A stretch of DNA of 64,000 bases from Planococcus lenghuensis (lineage in GTDB: Bacteria; Bacillota; Bacilli; Bacillales_A; Planococcaceae): NCBI RefSeq assembly GCF_001999905.1, contig NZ_CP019640.1, forward strand, positions 2,832,001-2,896,000, given 5' to 3'. Made by a program: the position numbers and the translations under genes. The notes below the pieces were generated by a model. It was not told where the DNA came from and searched no databases. It was given only the letters and a program-made list of their open reading frames with translations. This document shows, in pieces, positions 7,996 to 17,326 of this stretch. How positions within the stretch are numbered: position 1 is the first letter of the stretch; each line of letters begins with the position of its first letter.

Positions 7996-9511
7996 TTCTC
8001 CAAGGCATCTCGATACTTAACTTAACAGCGTTGATATCCTGCCATATCCCTTGGGCAAATGACTGAATGAAAGAGAAGTTCTCCATTTGATCATTTTCCA
8101 GCCAGTCTATTAGATTTTCTGATTGTTTTTCCTCGAATAGTTTCCGAAACGAGTAGATGAGCTCGTTGAGTTCTATGACTTGCGGAAAGTTGGTTAATAA
8201 CTTATGAGGTAATTTTTCCATCTGTTCTCGATGTGTTTCTTTTTTTATATCCCAGAGGATGGCAATTATTTTTTGTCGGATTGAGATCGGTGTAGGCCTG
8301 TCTAGTTTCATTTGCTTCCGTTCTTCCGTTCCTCGGAAATCATATTGTTCAAAGTTGAGACTGAGCCCATATATCCATCAGAACGGCACCCTTCTTCAAT
8401 GGTTTTACTCGATTGTTTTTTTAGAATCAAAGTGCGAATTAAGGGGCGAAACTGCTGAAAGGCAGAAGTGCGTTGGGGCAGAGGCTTCTCAGTATACTTC
8501 AAATCCTTGCTCACCGTTCCACTTGAAATGCCGAGCAGCTGCTGAATACCTGTCTTGAAGTAGCCTTCCTTATACAGCGATTGCACCCGTTGAATGCGGT
8601 TCCATCTTTTCTCTTGATTTTGAATGCGCTGATGTTCATGTTTACGTAATTTCACTGTTACTTCTTCCTGACGGCATGTGGATTTGTCTGTGCTTGGGGG
8701 TGCCCATTTAGCTGGAACAAGTCCTTTGATTGTGTTCTTTAGTGCTTCAAAAAGCTAATGGAGAAGGTGCCAACGGTCTGCAACTTGTAGAATGTTCGGA
8801 GAAGCTTCTTTAACGGCTACGGCATACAATTTAGATCCATCGCGTGTGATCAATTCAATTGGCGGATGTTTTTGAAGCCATTCAATTACCTGGATAGGCT
8901 CTCTAATTTCCAACATATCCATAGGTTCGTGTGTTAGTAAATCGATAAAAAGAGTTCCATAAGTAAATCGTTTTTTAAACGCAAAATCATCAATGTCGAC
9001 GAAAGGGAGATGGAGCGAGGTCAAAGGTCATTCCCTTTACTCGTCTGAGAAGCGTATCATGACTGACTGGAATGTGTATTGCTCGGCAAACCTTTTCTGC
9101 CGTCGGACAATTCATTGAAAAGGCGATTTTTTCAATAGCGCTCTCTAAGCGATTGGTCTTTCGCTTATGAGACTGGAGCCACGGCAACCGTTCCGTAAAT
9201 ACCTTTACCGGACAATCTGGATGATCACAAAACCACTTATGGACTATAATTTGGAAGTGTATGTGCCGGTCAGCGACTGGCAAATCGTCTACATTTCGGC
9301 AATAACGGCTATGTGTGCGATGAGAAATTCGATGGCAGAATGGACATGGCGAGGAAGAGGACAAGCGTTTGACAACGAAAAACAATTCTTCCTCCTTCTG
9401 CTCTTGATAAAGCAGCCGGAGATCCTGATCCAATTGAAAAAGCAGCTCTTCCAAGGAGCTTCCTATCATCTCGTTCGACACTCTTTCCGTTTGGATATTC
9501 TTATACCCCAA
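7996..9511 (-). pseudogene. ISL3-family transposase, multiply broken
   Basis: Read from 9511 down, it begins with the ISL3 N-terminal zinc-finger region (CPFCH, then WFCDHPDCPVKVF), followed by the helix-turn-helix and catalytic domain (VDIDDFAFKKR, RDGSKLYA, DRWHLLH). Lesions seen: a frameshift near 9015, a TAG at 8755-8757, a frameshift near 8320, and loss of the 3' end at about 7996-8002 where ugd sequence begins (after EMPW). Upstream, GGTTCTTACGCTCTTTTGGG at about 9533-9553 on the minus strand is probably the left terminal repeat. The element is inactive. Confidence 0.8.
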
Positions 9512-9712
9512 AATTATTAAAAAGTAGCATCCCCAAAAGAGCGTAAGAACCCTTTTCTATTGCAAAATACAGTTGTATGCATATAAGAGAGGCTACAGCA
9601 ATTTCAGTAACTAATCTCCATATAAAAAGGAGACTTCTTAGCTCTTTTTTCAAAAACAAGAAATTAAACCACTAAAACGCAATAATTATTTATACTTGAA
9701 TTCGGTTTCATA

Positions 9713-11020
9713 CTATACTTGTACTCCTTTGTTTCTTACTATACTTATATTCCTTTGGAGAATGAATAGACTTATTACTAAGCGCACCATCATACCAATA
9801 CATAATGCCATAGCGCCTCCTGGTAGCCCAAAAGCTGGTATTAAAAAATATGAAGACAAGGAACACGCCCCAGTCATAAGCATATATATAGGTATTTGTG
9901 CAATAAATTGTCTTGTTGCATTTATACTCGTTCCAACAGCAGAACTGACATACCAAATTGTTGCAGCCACCATTGTCCAGTTTAAGGTAGTAGAAAAAGC
10001 CGCATATTCAGGACTATAAATCAAAGCTAAAGCCTCTTTCCCTATAATAACAGAGATTAATACACCAAATAATCCAATAATGAAAGAAAAAACAATGAAA
10101 GAAAAAGTGAATTTTATAAATGCATTAAATTCCTTATTAGAATATAAGATAGAAAGCCTTGGCAATACTGCTTGTCCAATAGCTCCAATTATAGTACTTC
10201 CTATTACCATTAAATAAGTTACTGCTACAAAGAATCCTAACATTTCCTCTCCGTATAAATGTTCTATGAAGTAACGAGGTACATTGAGATGTAGAGAATC
10301 AAGACCTGCAACTACTCCTAACGGAACAGAAATACTTAATAACTCTTTTAAGTTCTTTCTTGTCCAATAAATTTTATATTTTTGTCTATTGTTCTTGGGC
10401 ATCGAACTTACTAATACAGAAAAACAAGCTTTGTAATCATAGAAAAACAAAATTGCTAGCCAACTAAGAACCAACCCTGCCAAAGCAACTAACAAGTTGC
10501 CTGTCTGATACATAAAAAAAACGATAACAAATAATGAAATAATTCCTTTTAATATCTTTGATACTGCAATTAACCGCATTTTTTCCATAGATTGAAACGT
10601 GCCGTGGAAAATATCACTTATCGATTCCACAAGCTTAGACAGAGACACTAAAAGAACAACAGCTAACGTTACTAAATTTAAAGTAAAAAATAGAGAAGAA
10701 ATAAAACTAACCAAAAGGGCAACGATAAGCATCATGATTCTTAAAGTAAGATACTCCCTAAATGCATATTTTTCAGTTTGGTATGTAACCATAACAGTTC
10801 TTAAATTCATATTAAAGAATATGAAATATGGTGCGGCTATTGCCAACCCTAGCGCATATTGTCCTACTATTTCTGGTGATCCTAATTTAGTTATAGAAAT
10901 AAGAATTCCCCATTGACATATTGCATACACTAAATTGCCCAGAAAGACCCAAAGGATGTTTTTTTTTAATGATATTTTAACTTTTGTTCTATCAAATAAT
11001 AATTCAGCCAATAGAATCAC
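9713..11020 (-). CDS. Wzx-like polysaccharide flippase
   Basis: This hydrophobic protein of about 435 residues has 12 or so predicted membrane spans and the overall look of the MATE/Wzx (PST) transporter family; Asn-Arg and Lys-rich loops separate the spans. Its role would be to flip the undecaprenyl-linked repeat unit of capsule cluster 1 to the outer face. The annotated start is GTG at 11020; TTG at 11011, better spaced from AGGG, is an alternative. The gene is very AT-rich and is isolated between an ISL3 remnant and an IS630 element, so its transcription may depend on IS-borne promoters. Confidence 0.8.
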   Translation of the reverse strand: MILLAELLFDRTKVKISLKKNILWVFLGNLVYAICQWGILISITKLGSPEIVGQYALGLAIAAPYFIFFNMNLRTVMVTYQTEKYAFREYLTLRIMMLIVALLVSFISSLFFTLNLVTLAVVLLVSLSKLVESISDIFHGTFQSMEKMRLIAVSKILKGIISLFVIVFFMYQTGNLLVALAGLVLSWLAILFFYDYKACFSVLVSSMPKNNRQKYKIYWTRKNLKELLSISVPLGVVAGLDSLHLNVPRYFIEHLYGEEMLGFFVAVTYLMVIGSTIIGAIGQAVLPRLSILYSNKEFNAFIKFTFSFIVFSFIIGLFGVLISVIIGKEALALIYSPEYAAFSTTLNWTMVAATIWYVSSAVGTSINATRQFIAQIPIYMLMTGACSLSSYFLIPAFGLPGGAMALCIGMMVRLVISLFILQRNISIVRNKGVQV

Positions 11021-11353
11021 CCTAAATTTCCCATTTAATCTCTAACCTATCTTAAATTTTATTATGATTACTAAGCAAAAATCTCTCTTATATAATTCCA
11101 AGTTCCATCTAACTCTTTTTCAATATCAAATCAAAGTAACTTTAAGTAGTAGAAACTTTTGAATTATTATAAACATAGACAGGACTTTAACTCTTATTAC
11201 CACAACTTTTATGACAACAAATAAACTTGGGATGGATCACTAATCCTTCATTTAAATATTTTAAAATTAGTAACGATAAAACCAGAGATAAACTCAGCCA
11301 AATCCTAGAATAATATTATAAGTTCAAGAAGCTTGGTTATCATTTAATTTTGA
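11021..11353. other. AT-rich gap without a gene
   Basis: About 330 bp between the flippase gene and IS630 copy 1. I see no open frame with a ribosome site and no clear hairpin. It is probably decayed capsule-cluster sequence. Confidence 0.4.
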
Positions 11354-11376
11354 CTATATAAATTGAGTTAAAGAAT

Positions 11377-11907
11377 TTACATTCTGACGCACAACCGGTC
11401 AATCACTTCTGCCCGGCGCTGATCCACGTCCTTGAGGAAAGTGCGGACAGCGAGTTTGATCTTCTGAACATTGCCGAAAAAAACGTTGTGGATGACAGCT
11501 TCCTTCAGCCACTTCCACACGCCTTCCATCAAATTCAACTGCGGACTGTAGGGCGGCAGGAAGACGAGTTCCAAGCGGTTACGGTGTTCGTCTAGGAATG
11601 GCTGGATCAGCTTGGCATGGTGGATCCGGGCATTATTCAGAACCATGACGATTTTACCTGTTGGGTAGACAGTTAGAAGTTTCTGGAGGAAGTGCAGGAA
11701 CGTTTTAGCATCATAGTGTTCTTCTTCGATACAGAAAATTTCACCGGTCCCGTAATCCAGCGTGCCAATCAGTTTGACGCCCTTGTGCTGGCCGAATGTC
11801 GGAATGATCCGTTGTTTTCCGCGCAAGAACCAGGTGCGGCCGATCGCCTGATAATCCCGAATCATCGATTCATCCTCGAACAGCAGGTGGTCAATCTGGC
11901 CGTCCAT
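11377..11907 (-). CDS. IS630 transposase, C-terminal catalytic part (orfB)
   Basis: This 176-residue DDE domain has LLFEDES for the first acidic residue, VMVLNNARIHH where VLDNA is usual (the second Asp is Asn here), and PQLNLMEGVWKWLK for the Glu. Its ATG overlaps the TGA of orfA. In the damaged copy near 29.46 kb the same position reads LDNA, so the Asn is a mutation of this copy and probably inactivates it even if frameshifting joins the two parts. Confidence 0.8.
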   Translation of the reverse strand: MDGQIDHLLFEDESMIRDYQAIGRTWFLRGKQRIIPTFGQHKGVKLIGTLDYGTGEIFCIEEEHYDAKTFLHFLQKLLTVYPTGKIVMVLNNARIHHAKLIQPFLDEHRNRLELVFLPPYSPQLNLMEGVWKWLKEAVIHNVFFGNVQKIKLAVRTFLKDVDQRRAEVIDRLCVRM

Positions 11908-12416
11908 CAGTTTTTTTTAAGATCCGGGAATGTCTCGTTCTGGAAAGCAGCCTGTTTTTCGGGATCAGCTTTCTTCAAGGGATACGTCGAACGCGTGAAG
12001 CTGAGGCCAAGGGATTCGAACAGCTGGGAAAGTCCTTTCGGCGAATAGGTCTCGCCCCATTCCCGTTCGATCAGCTCGACTGCGAGCGCTAACGTCCAGT
12101 TAGCGCGTGCCGGGAACCCAACATCCGCCGGCGTCTTGTAGGCGATGATCTCCCGCAGTTCCTCCTGCTGTTCGCCCGTCAGTTTCGGTGGTCTTCCAGT
12201 GGATGTGCCCCGGCGGAGTCCGGCGAGTCCGTTTTTCTTATAAGCTGCCACGTAGCTCCCGACAGTGTGCTCCGTGCGGCCGATGACTTTAGCGGCCTCT
12301 TTCCGGGTTTTGCCTTCAAGGACCAGCTTGACCGCCTGAAACCGTTCAAACATCCGGCGCTCCTTTTCCGTGTTCATGGCTATCTGCAGTTCCTGGATTT
12401 CCGCTTCCCGGTTCAT
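11907..12416 (-). CDS. IS630 transposase, N-terminal DNA-binding part (orfA)
   Basis: 169 residues containing an insertion-element helix-turn-helix (TRKEAAKVIGRTEHTVGSYV) and a second one (LTGEQQEELREII). The frame ends right after a run of eight A followed by CTGATGG (minus strand). A -1 shift on A-AAA-AAC at this run joins orfA to orfB; the copy at 28.7 kb has six A there and reads straight through. So either programmed -1 frameshifting operates here or the run expanded by slippage. Confidence 0.75.
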   Translation of the reverse strand: MNREAEIQELQIAMNTEKERRMFERFQAVKLVLEGKTRKEAAKVIGRTEHTVGSYVAAYKKNGLAGLRRGTSTGRPPKLTGEQQEELREIIAYKTPADVGFPARANWTLALAVELIEREWGETYSPKGLSQLFESLGLSFTRSTYPLKKADPEKQAAFQNETFPDLKKN

Positions 12417-12530
12417 GGCTGACCATTCCTTTCAGGCGTTTTTCCCAGTATACAATGTAGATGAAAAAATGAAAAATATTTATCTCAACTTATATAGTAA
12501 GTTTACTTCATATTATTTCAAATACTCTAA

Positions 12531-13805
12531 TTAACTTTTCTTAGTCTTTGCTTCCGTAATTTTATTGTTATCTACTCTTTCTATGTGAAAAAACTGGAGT
12601 AAAAGAACAATAAAAATCCACATTACTAAACTAACTCTATTCAAAGTCAATGTGGGACTTCCAATTGAAGAACCAATTATTAGCAAATTTATGAGCAAAA
12701 AAAACTTAGATTCCTCTTGGAATCTATTTTGTTTGATAAAAATTGCGCTAAGAATCGATAAATATAATAATAAAAGTATAAAAAGCGTGAAACCTATGGA
12801 TCCACCTACCGCGAAAAACTGAAAATAACCACTGTCATAAACAGGAGTTTGTCCGAAACCTCTTCCAAAGAAAGGACTCTCTTTCCAAACTTCATTAAAA
12901 AGCAATACTTGTTGAGAATCTTCGCCTCCAAATCTCCCTGCAGTAAGCAATTTAATCCAGTTATCACTAGAGTTGAAGAAGCGCAGTAAGTAATTTAAAC
13001 CTGACCATTGTTTAAGCAAAAATATATAAGTTAAAGATCCTACGATCACTGACAGATTGATTAACCAGAAAACTAATGTGCCCTTTTTTTTGCTAAATAG
13101 AATTCCTACTAAAAATAAAAAAATTCCTCCAAATAAGAAAATTTTTGAAACAGTAATAAGACCACCTATCAAAATCAAAAATAAACTCGTAATGTAATTT
13201 ATCTTTAACACTCTCATTTTACCACTAATATAAATCCAGCACAGTAGACCCAAAGAGTACATTACTCCTGCTTCTAGCGGTTGATTGAAAATACCAGAAT
13301 AACGACCATTAGTTGCCGCTCTCGCCGCTACTGAATCTTCGCTTCCCCAAAAATGTTTTCCCACTTCCGAAATATCTACAAACAAACTAATAAATATGAA
13401 AAGGGTATTCAAAGACAAAAGAAATAACAGTATTTTACAAGACAATATTAAATTGTTTTCTACTTTACCTATGCTGTAAGTTCTGTAGGCAAACATAAAA
13501 ATAGAAATAACAACTAAAGGTTGTATAAAACTCTCCATATCCGCTAAAGCTTTGATAAATAAATATTCACCATTTCCAATCAAAGTTGCTAGTATTGCAA
13601 CTATTAAAAGAAAGAGCCACAGTAAATGTATGAATAAATGGCTTATAAAAACAGGAAGTTTATTTCTAATAGCAAATCCTATTAAAATTACTGCAATCGG
13701 ATACAGTATTAGGTGCTCAATTCTTAGGCCACCTATTATATAAAAACCAAATGAGGAAATAATTAAAGCATAAGGTAAAACATCGTAGATCTTTAAAATA
13801 TTCAT
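12531..13805 (-). CDS. Wzy-like O-antigen/capsule polymerase
   Basis: A 424-residue membrane protein with about 10-12 hydrophobic spans and a large outside loop containing the segment SPFFGRGFGQTPVYDSGYFQ. This G-x-G-F-G followed by D-S loop is characteristic of Wzy and O-antigen-ligase-type proteins. It would polymerise the repeat units of cluster 1 on the outer face of the membrane. Its neighbours are an IS630 copy downstream and an IS1182 remnant upstream, in the opposite orientation. Composition is strongly AT-rich, as for other Wzy genes. Confidence 0.8.
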   Translation of the reverse strand: MNILKIYDVLPYALIISSFGFYIIGGLRIEHLILYPIAVILIGFAIRNKLPVFISHLFIHLLWLFLLIVAILATLIGNGEYLFIKALADMESFIQPLVVISIFMFAYRTYSIGKVENNLILSCKILLFLLSLNTLFIFISLFVDISEVGKHFWGSEDSVAARAATNGRYSGIFNQPLEAGVMYSLGLLCWIYISGKMRVLKINYITSLFLILIGGLITVSKIFLFGGIFLFLVGILFSKKKGTLVFWLINLSVIVGSLTYIFLLKQWSGLNYLLRFFNSSDNWIKLLTAGRFGGEDSQQVLLFNEVWKESPFFGRGFGQTPVYDSGYFQFFAVGGSIGFTLFILLLLYLSILSAIFIKQNRFQEESKFFLLINLLIIGSSIGSPTLTLNRVSLVMWIFIVLLLQFFHIERVDNNKITEAKTKKS

Positions 13806-13955
13806 TCTCTTCTCCTAATTATATTATATGAATCAATTTCATAATTATGAGGCCTTGCGGCTCTAAGGCGGTTAGAAGTGAAAAAAGGAGCACCTCCCCA
13901 AATCCTGTATAATGGTAGTCACCACAACACACCAAAACAGGAGGGAAAGCGCTCT

Positions 13956-15312
13956 ATGCCTATTATAAGACAAGATAACCTGTTTGACATGCAGGAATTA
14001 TTCGAAATGGCACCTACCCATCGGTTCAATGCCATTTTTTCAACATTAGAACTGGGTCCGCTTCTTCGCATCTTTGATAAAAAGACCCATCGAGGGGCTC
14101 CTCGGGAACTGAATTACGGCGCCATGATCTATTCGTTGATCGCTCGTGTGGTGGAGCGAATCCCGACGATTAAACTATTGGTTAAACGCCTGGAGCAAGA
14201 TCCGTTCTTCCGGTTCGACTGTGGATTTCTATTATCTGATGACATGCCCTCTGAATCTTCCTATTCCCGGATGATCGCAGCGATCAGCGAGACGGATGCA
14301 TTGGCGGACATCCTGGATGTCCTGGTCGCCCAAGCCATCCTGGAAGGCTTCATCATGGAAGAATCGCTGGCGATTGATGCGACTCATTTTGAAGCACGTG
14401 ACAAAGCGATCGCTTCACCCAAAAAAGAGAAACCTGCCCCGAAGAAAACTTGGACGCAAGTCCAAGAGTGAACGAGATGCCTGGCTCGCCGAACAGAAAG
14501 CACAGGAAGAAGCCAAGACCCTTTACGAAAAAGAGATGATCCATCTGCTGGATGAATCGGCCGATACACTGGTGCGCGAGATGCCGATTGCCCCGAAATG
14601 GGGCATCAAGAAAAACAGCGACGGCAAGAATACGTTCTGGTTTGGGCAGAAGGCACACCTCGCCGTCAGTACCGAAAGCCAGTACATCATTAGTGGGCTC
14701 ATGAGTTCCGGCAGCCTTAATGACGGAAAAGCTGCCATTCCACTTCTGAAGCAGATTGAAAAGCAGATGCCCGGCCGATTTTAGGCCGGCATCATGGATA
14801 AAGGTTACGACTTCAAGCCGATCTACGAGCAGTTGCGCCGGATGAATCTCCAAGCCGTCATTGCCTATAATCCGCGCCAGGAAGGGGAAGTGCTTGGATT
14901 CAATGAGCACTTCGCGCCAACGTGTGTCCGGGAACACGCGTATCGATATGACAGTTTCGATGCCAAATACGAGACCCTGAAGTACACCCGGCCATCCGAA
15001 TGCGTGACTTGTCCCCTGCGGCATGATTCCCTTTGCCAGAAAGTCTATAAGATTAAAAGGTCGATCGACCTTCGGAAGTATACCGTGCCGGCCAGAGGTT
15101 CCGTGAAATGGGCTATCGCCTACAAGACGCGGGGAGCCGTTGAGCGGGTCAACGCCTATCTGAAGCAATCCTTCGACTTGAACAATGTGCGGCATCGCAC
15201 CGGCAAAAAAGCAAAAATTCATTTTCAATTGGTTACACTCGTCTACAATGCCTGCCGGATGGCAGCCGATCGGCTGAAACTGATCAGTGAAGCAAATCCA
15301 GCCGCTGCTTGA
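13956..15312 (+). pseudogene. IS1182 transposase, frameshift plus TAG
   Basis: ATG at 13956 follows AGGAGGG. The first part (DNLFDMQELFEMAPTHRF..., DFF-type N-terminal domain, IDATHFEARDKA with a catalytic Asp) is open to 14471. The true continuation (LGRKSKSERDAWLAEQ...) is in another frame, so a frameshift lies at about 14440-14455. A second lesion is TAG at 14782-14784, after which the same frame continues as AGIMDKGYDF (second Asp) to the end at 15312 (RGAVERVNAYLKQSF carries the Glu). All catalytic segments can be found, but not in one frame. Confidence 0.85.
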
Positions 15313-15343
15313 CGTTTATCCGATGATGGAAGCCGTTCCTTTT

Positions 15344-15480
15344 TTTGTCTAGGAGGAACGGGAACTTGCGAGACTCCTGCGGAACAACTGGCGGGCAAGA
15401 TCCCGCCGCACGGAACGGGCGGTGAGGCTTGCCGGTCAGTCCGCGGAAAGCGAGCGGGTTCCTGTCCGTCCAACTTTTCG
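15344..15480. repeat. GC-rich imperfect palindrome near the IS1182 right end
   Basis: GCGAGACTCCTGCGG on one arm and CCGCGGAAAGCGAGCGGG on the other, with GGCGGGCAAGATCCCGCC between. I recall similar blocks scattered in many Bacillales genomes, often at IS ends. A related block lies inside the 240-bp miniature element at 28408-28647. No coding sense is apparent. Confidence 0.55.
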
Positions 15481-15741
15481 GTAAATTCATAGATCCATTT
15501 TTTTAGAGAGAAAATGACCAGAAAAGCAGTCTGCACTTTTTTAAACAGGTGATTTATGAAATTAGCTCATATAATCCGGATTTCGTTTATTGAAAATCAA
15601 AATTGAATAATATATTTTAAGTACCTGTACACTTTGCCCGAGGAAACTGAGAAAACTGACTTTGTAATCCCTTCTTTAAACAAATACAAATCTGAATAAC
15701 AGCAGTTTCAAGCTTCGAAATCTACATTAATTTCACTTAAA

Positions 15742-15880
15742 TTATGAGCGAATCTGTTCCTGCTTGATAGGGCTAAGCCTTAGTAATTTAGTTTTAGCAA
15801 AGGCTGCCCAGTTTTTATCTTCAAACATATACAAGAAATCTTTTTTGTAACCTTTTGGTTCATTACCAAAAGACGGGGGG
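15742..15880 (-). pseudogene. C-terminal remnant of a lost capsule-cluster gene
   Basis: Read on the minus strand, a frame of about 45 codons (PPSFGNEPKGYKKDF, LYMFEDKNWAAFAKTKLL) runs to a stop at 15742-15744. It begins abruptly where the ISL3 remnant ends. The residue mix is that of a genuine protein tail, not of random AT-rich DNA. I cannot name the family. It probably belongs to a glycosyltransferase or modifying enzyme of cluster 1 that an insertion cut off. The rest of the 15573-15889 gap holds nothing else I can support. Confidence 0.45.
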
Positions 15881-15888
15881 ATAGTCAA

Positions 15889-17029
15889 TTAACCGGTCTC
15901 CAGGTAGATTCGCAGAAAAAGATGGGCATCATTTCGATAGCCGTATCCTCGTCTTTTGATAAGCTTGATTTTATTGTTGGTTTCTTACATAATACCGTTT
16001 GACAGCGGCAATAAAATGGTTTCCAACAGTGCGGTTTCCCAGATGATCAGGCTCTTTGCAATTTTGGCCACTGCTCCGCATGCATGGAACTGATAGCGCT
16101 TCATCCAGCCGGAAAGCCGGCGGGCCCGCTTGGGGGGCGCATCGTCGCTTTGAAGACATACCGGATGTGCTGTAAAGCGACGATAGAGATGGCATAAATG
16201 GCTGTCTTCCTTTAGCCACCGAGACACGTTTCCCCGTTCCTCTTCTGTGAGAGCCGCCGGCTCACAAGCCAGGCACCGGTCGATGAAGCGGACGGTGTGA
16301 TGCTTTTTCGCTTCCGTGAGATACCGATGCCTTCTTTTCAGCGCATCCGTGAAAAACTGGACGATATGGAAACGGTCCAGAATGTGGATGGCGGCCAGTA
16401 AGACGGTCTGAATCGCTTTCGCCATGGCGGGTGCCAGGTCGCTCACTGCCGCTTTGACGGATGGATCCCTTCACCTCGGAAAGGACCGGGCCGACAGCCG
16501 TGTCTCGTCCCGTCCGCGGGCAATGGTCAGCACAACATGTCCCCGGTATCGGCATTCAGCACACTGGTCGCATAGGAGTGCCCTTTCCGAAAAGCGAATT
16601 CATCGACACAGATCCGTTCCGCTTTTTCCTCTTCCAGCTGTTCCGGCGCGTACCGTACCGGTAGAACCAGCGTTCCACTGTCGTATAGGACAGCTGATAC
16701 TCACATGCCACATCCGAAAGGGTGCGGCCATGGCAGTGGCGGACGATTTCCCGCCGGTAGACGGTCGTCGAATAGCGGACGAGTCCAAGCCCGTAATCAT
16801 AAGTGAACGTGTATGCGCAATCCAGACACCGCTGCCTTGGAACGGCTATCTCAATCCAAAGTGTACCGATATGCCAGGCATATCCATGTCGGAAATGGCG
16901 AACCTTCCGATCATGGCGGTGGGTTCTTCCATGGCAGATCAGGCATAGGATGCAACCGGCAGGCGCCTCGACGGGAAAAACAGCCAGCGTTTCATCGGAT
17001 GGCATGGACACCATGAAAAAAGGTGGCAA
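15889..17029 (-). pseudogene. Second ISL3-family transposase, multiply broken
   Basis: The N-terminal zinc-finger region (CLICHG, then PRQRCLDC) and helix-turn-helix (YTTVERWFYR) are readable from 17029. The catalytic segment VDEFAFRKGHSYAT is in a different frame, and two or more frameshifts with a TGA lie between about 16440 and 16620. A clean middle part (MSDLAPAMAKAI, ILDRFHIVQFF) follows. A TAA at 15985-15987 interrupts the conserved end: LSNGIM, stop, ETNNKIKLIKRRGYGYRN, to a final stop at 15889-15891. It differs clearly from the ISL3 copy at 8-9.5 kb. Confidence 0.8.
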
Positions 17030-17060
17030 TGGATCAGGGATTTGATAAACTGGGTGTACA

Positions 17061-17127
17061 AAGCGAAAACTCCTATCGTGGTTTGTCTAGTCAACAATTA
17101 CGATAATGGGGTTTTCGCTTTTTTTCT
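17061..17127 (+). terminator. Hairpin with T-tract beside the ISL3 remnant
   Basis: AGCGAAAACTCCTATCG pairs with CGATAATGGGGTTTTCGCT, followed by seven T. The loop is about 22 nt. It could be an intrinsic terminator or part of the terminal structure of the ISL3 element upstream of its transposase. Confidence 0.45.
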
Positions 17128-17192
17128 AATTTTCGCATCCTGTTTACGTTTACTTAGTCAACCCCACGTTTCGGTGATGAGCCAGCAAACTG

Positions 17193-17224
17193 TTTCATTT
17201 TTCATTTTTCATTTTTCATTTTTT
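17193..17224. repeat. 7-bp microsatellite (CATTTTT)n
   Basis: About four tandem copies of CATTTTT (as TTTCATTTTTCATTTTTC...). It lies between the ISL3 remnant and a glycosyltransferase gene that reads towards it. No coding frame crosses it. Confidence 0.6.
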
Positions 17225-17326
17225 CAACGTATCTATTTTTAACAACCAAGGATTCTTTTCTCTATTCTCTATACACCTTTTATAAAAATTACTTATCACT
17301 CTTTTTCAAGTTACACTCTTCAAAAA

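Larger units (their letters stand above)
11354..12496 (-). mobile_element. IS630-family element, copy 1
   Basis: Ends are inverted repeats beginning TATA (left TATAAATTGAGTTAAAG; right, read inwards, TATAAGTTGAGATAAA). Insertion at TA is normal for IS630. The transposase lies in two overlapping frames joined at a run of eight A. A second, damaged copy is at 28388-31167. This copy separates the flippase and polymerase genes. Confidence 0.8.
13826..15573 (+). mobile_element. IS1182-family element, copy 1 (inactive)
   Basis: Terminal inverted repeats are TATATGAATCAATTTCATAA on the left and its near-complement ending ...AATTAGCTCATATA on the right. It contains a single transposase gene with two lesions, and a GC-rich palindromic block near the right end. 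An internally deleted relative in the opposite direction is at 27836-28392. It lies between the polymerase gene and the remnant of another capsule gene. Confidence 0.8.

Noticed and set aside
14353-15228. 291-codon minus-strand ORF opposite the IS1182 transposase
   Set aside because: It is a mirror of the real gene; the transposase motifs are on the plus strand.
16424-17045. Long plus-strand ORFs over the second ISL3 remnant
   Set aside because: They are antisense shadows of a GC-rich transposase gene that is recognisable on the minus strand.
17193-17224. Phase-variable coding tract at the CATTTTT microsatellite
   Set aside because: The repeat lies in no open frame; it is about 100 bp beyond the stop of the nearest gene.
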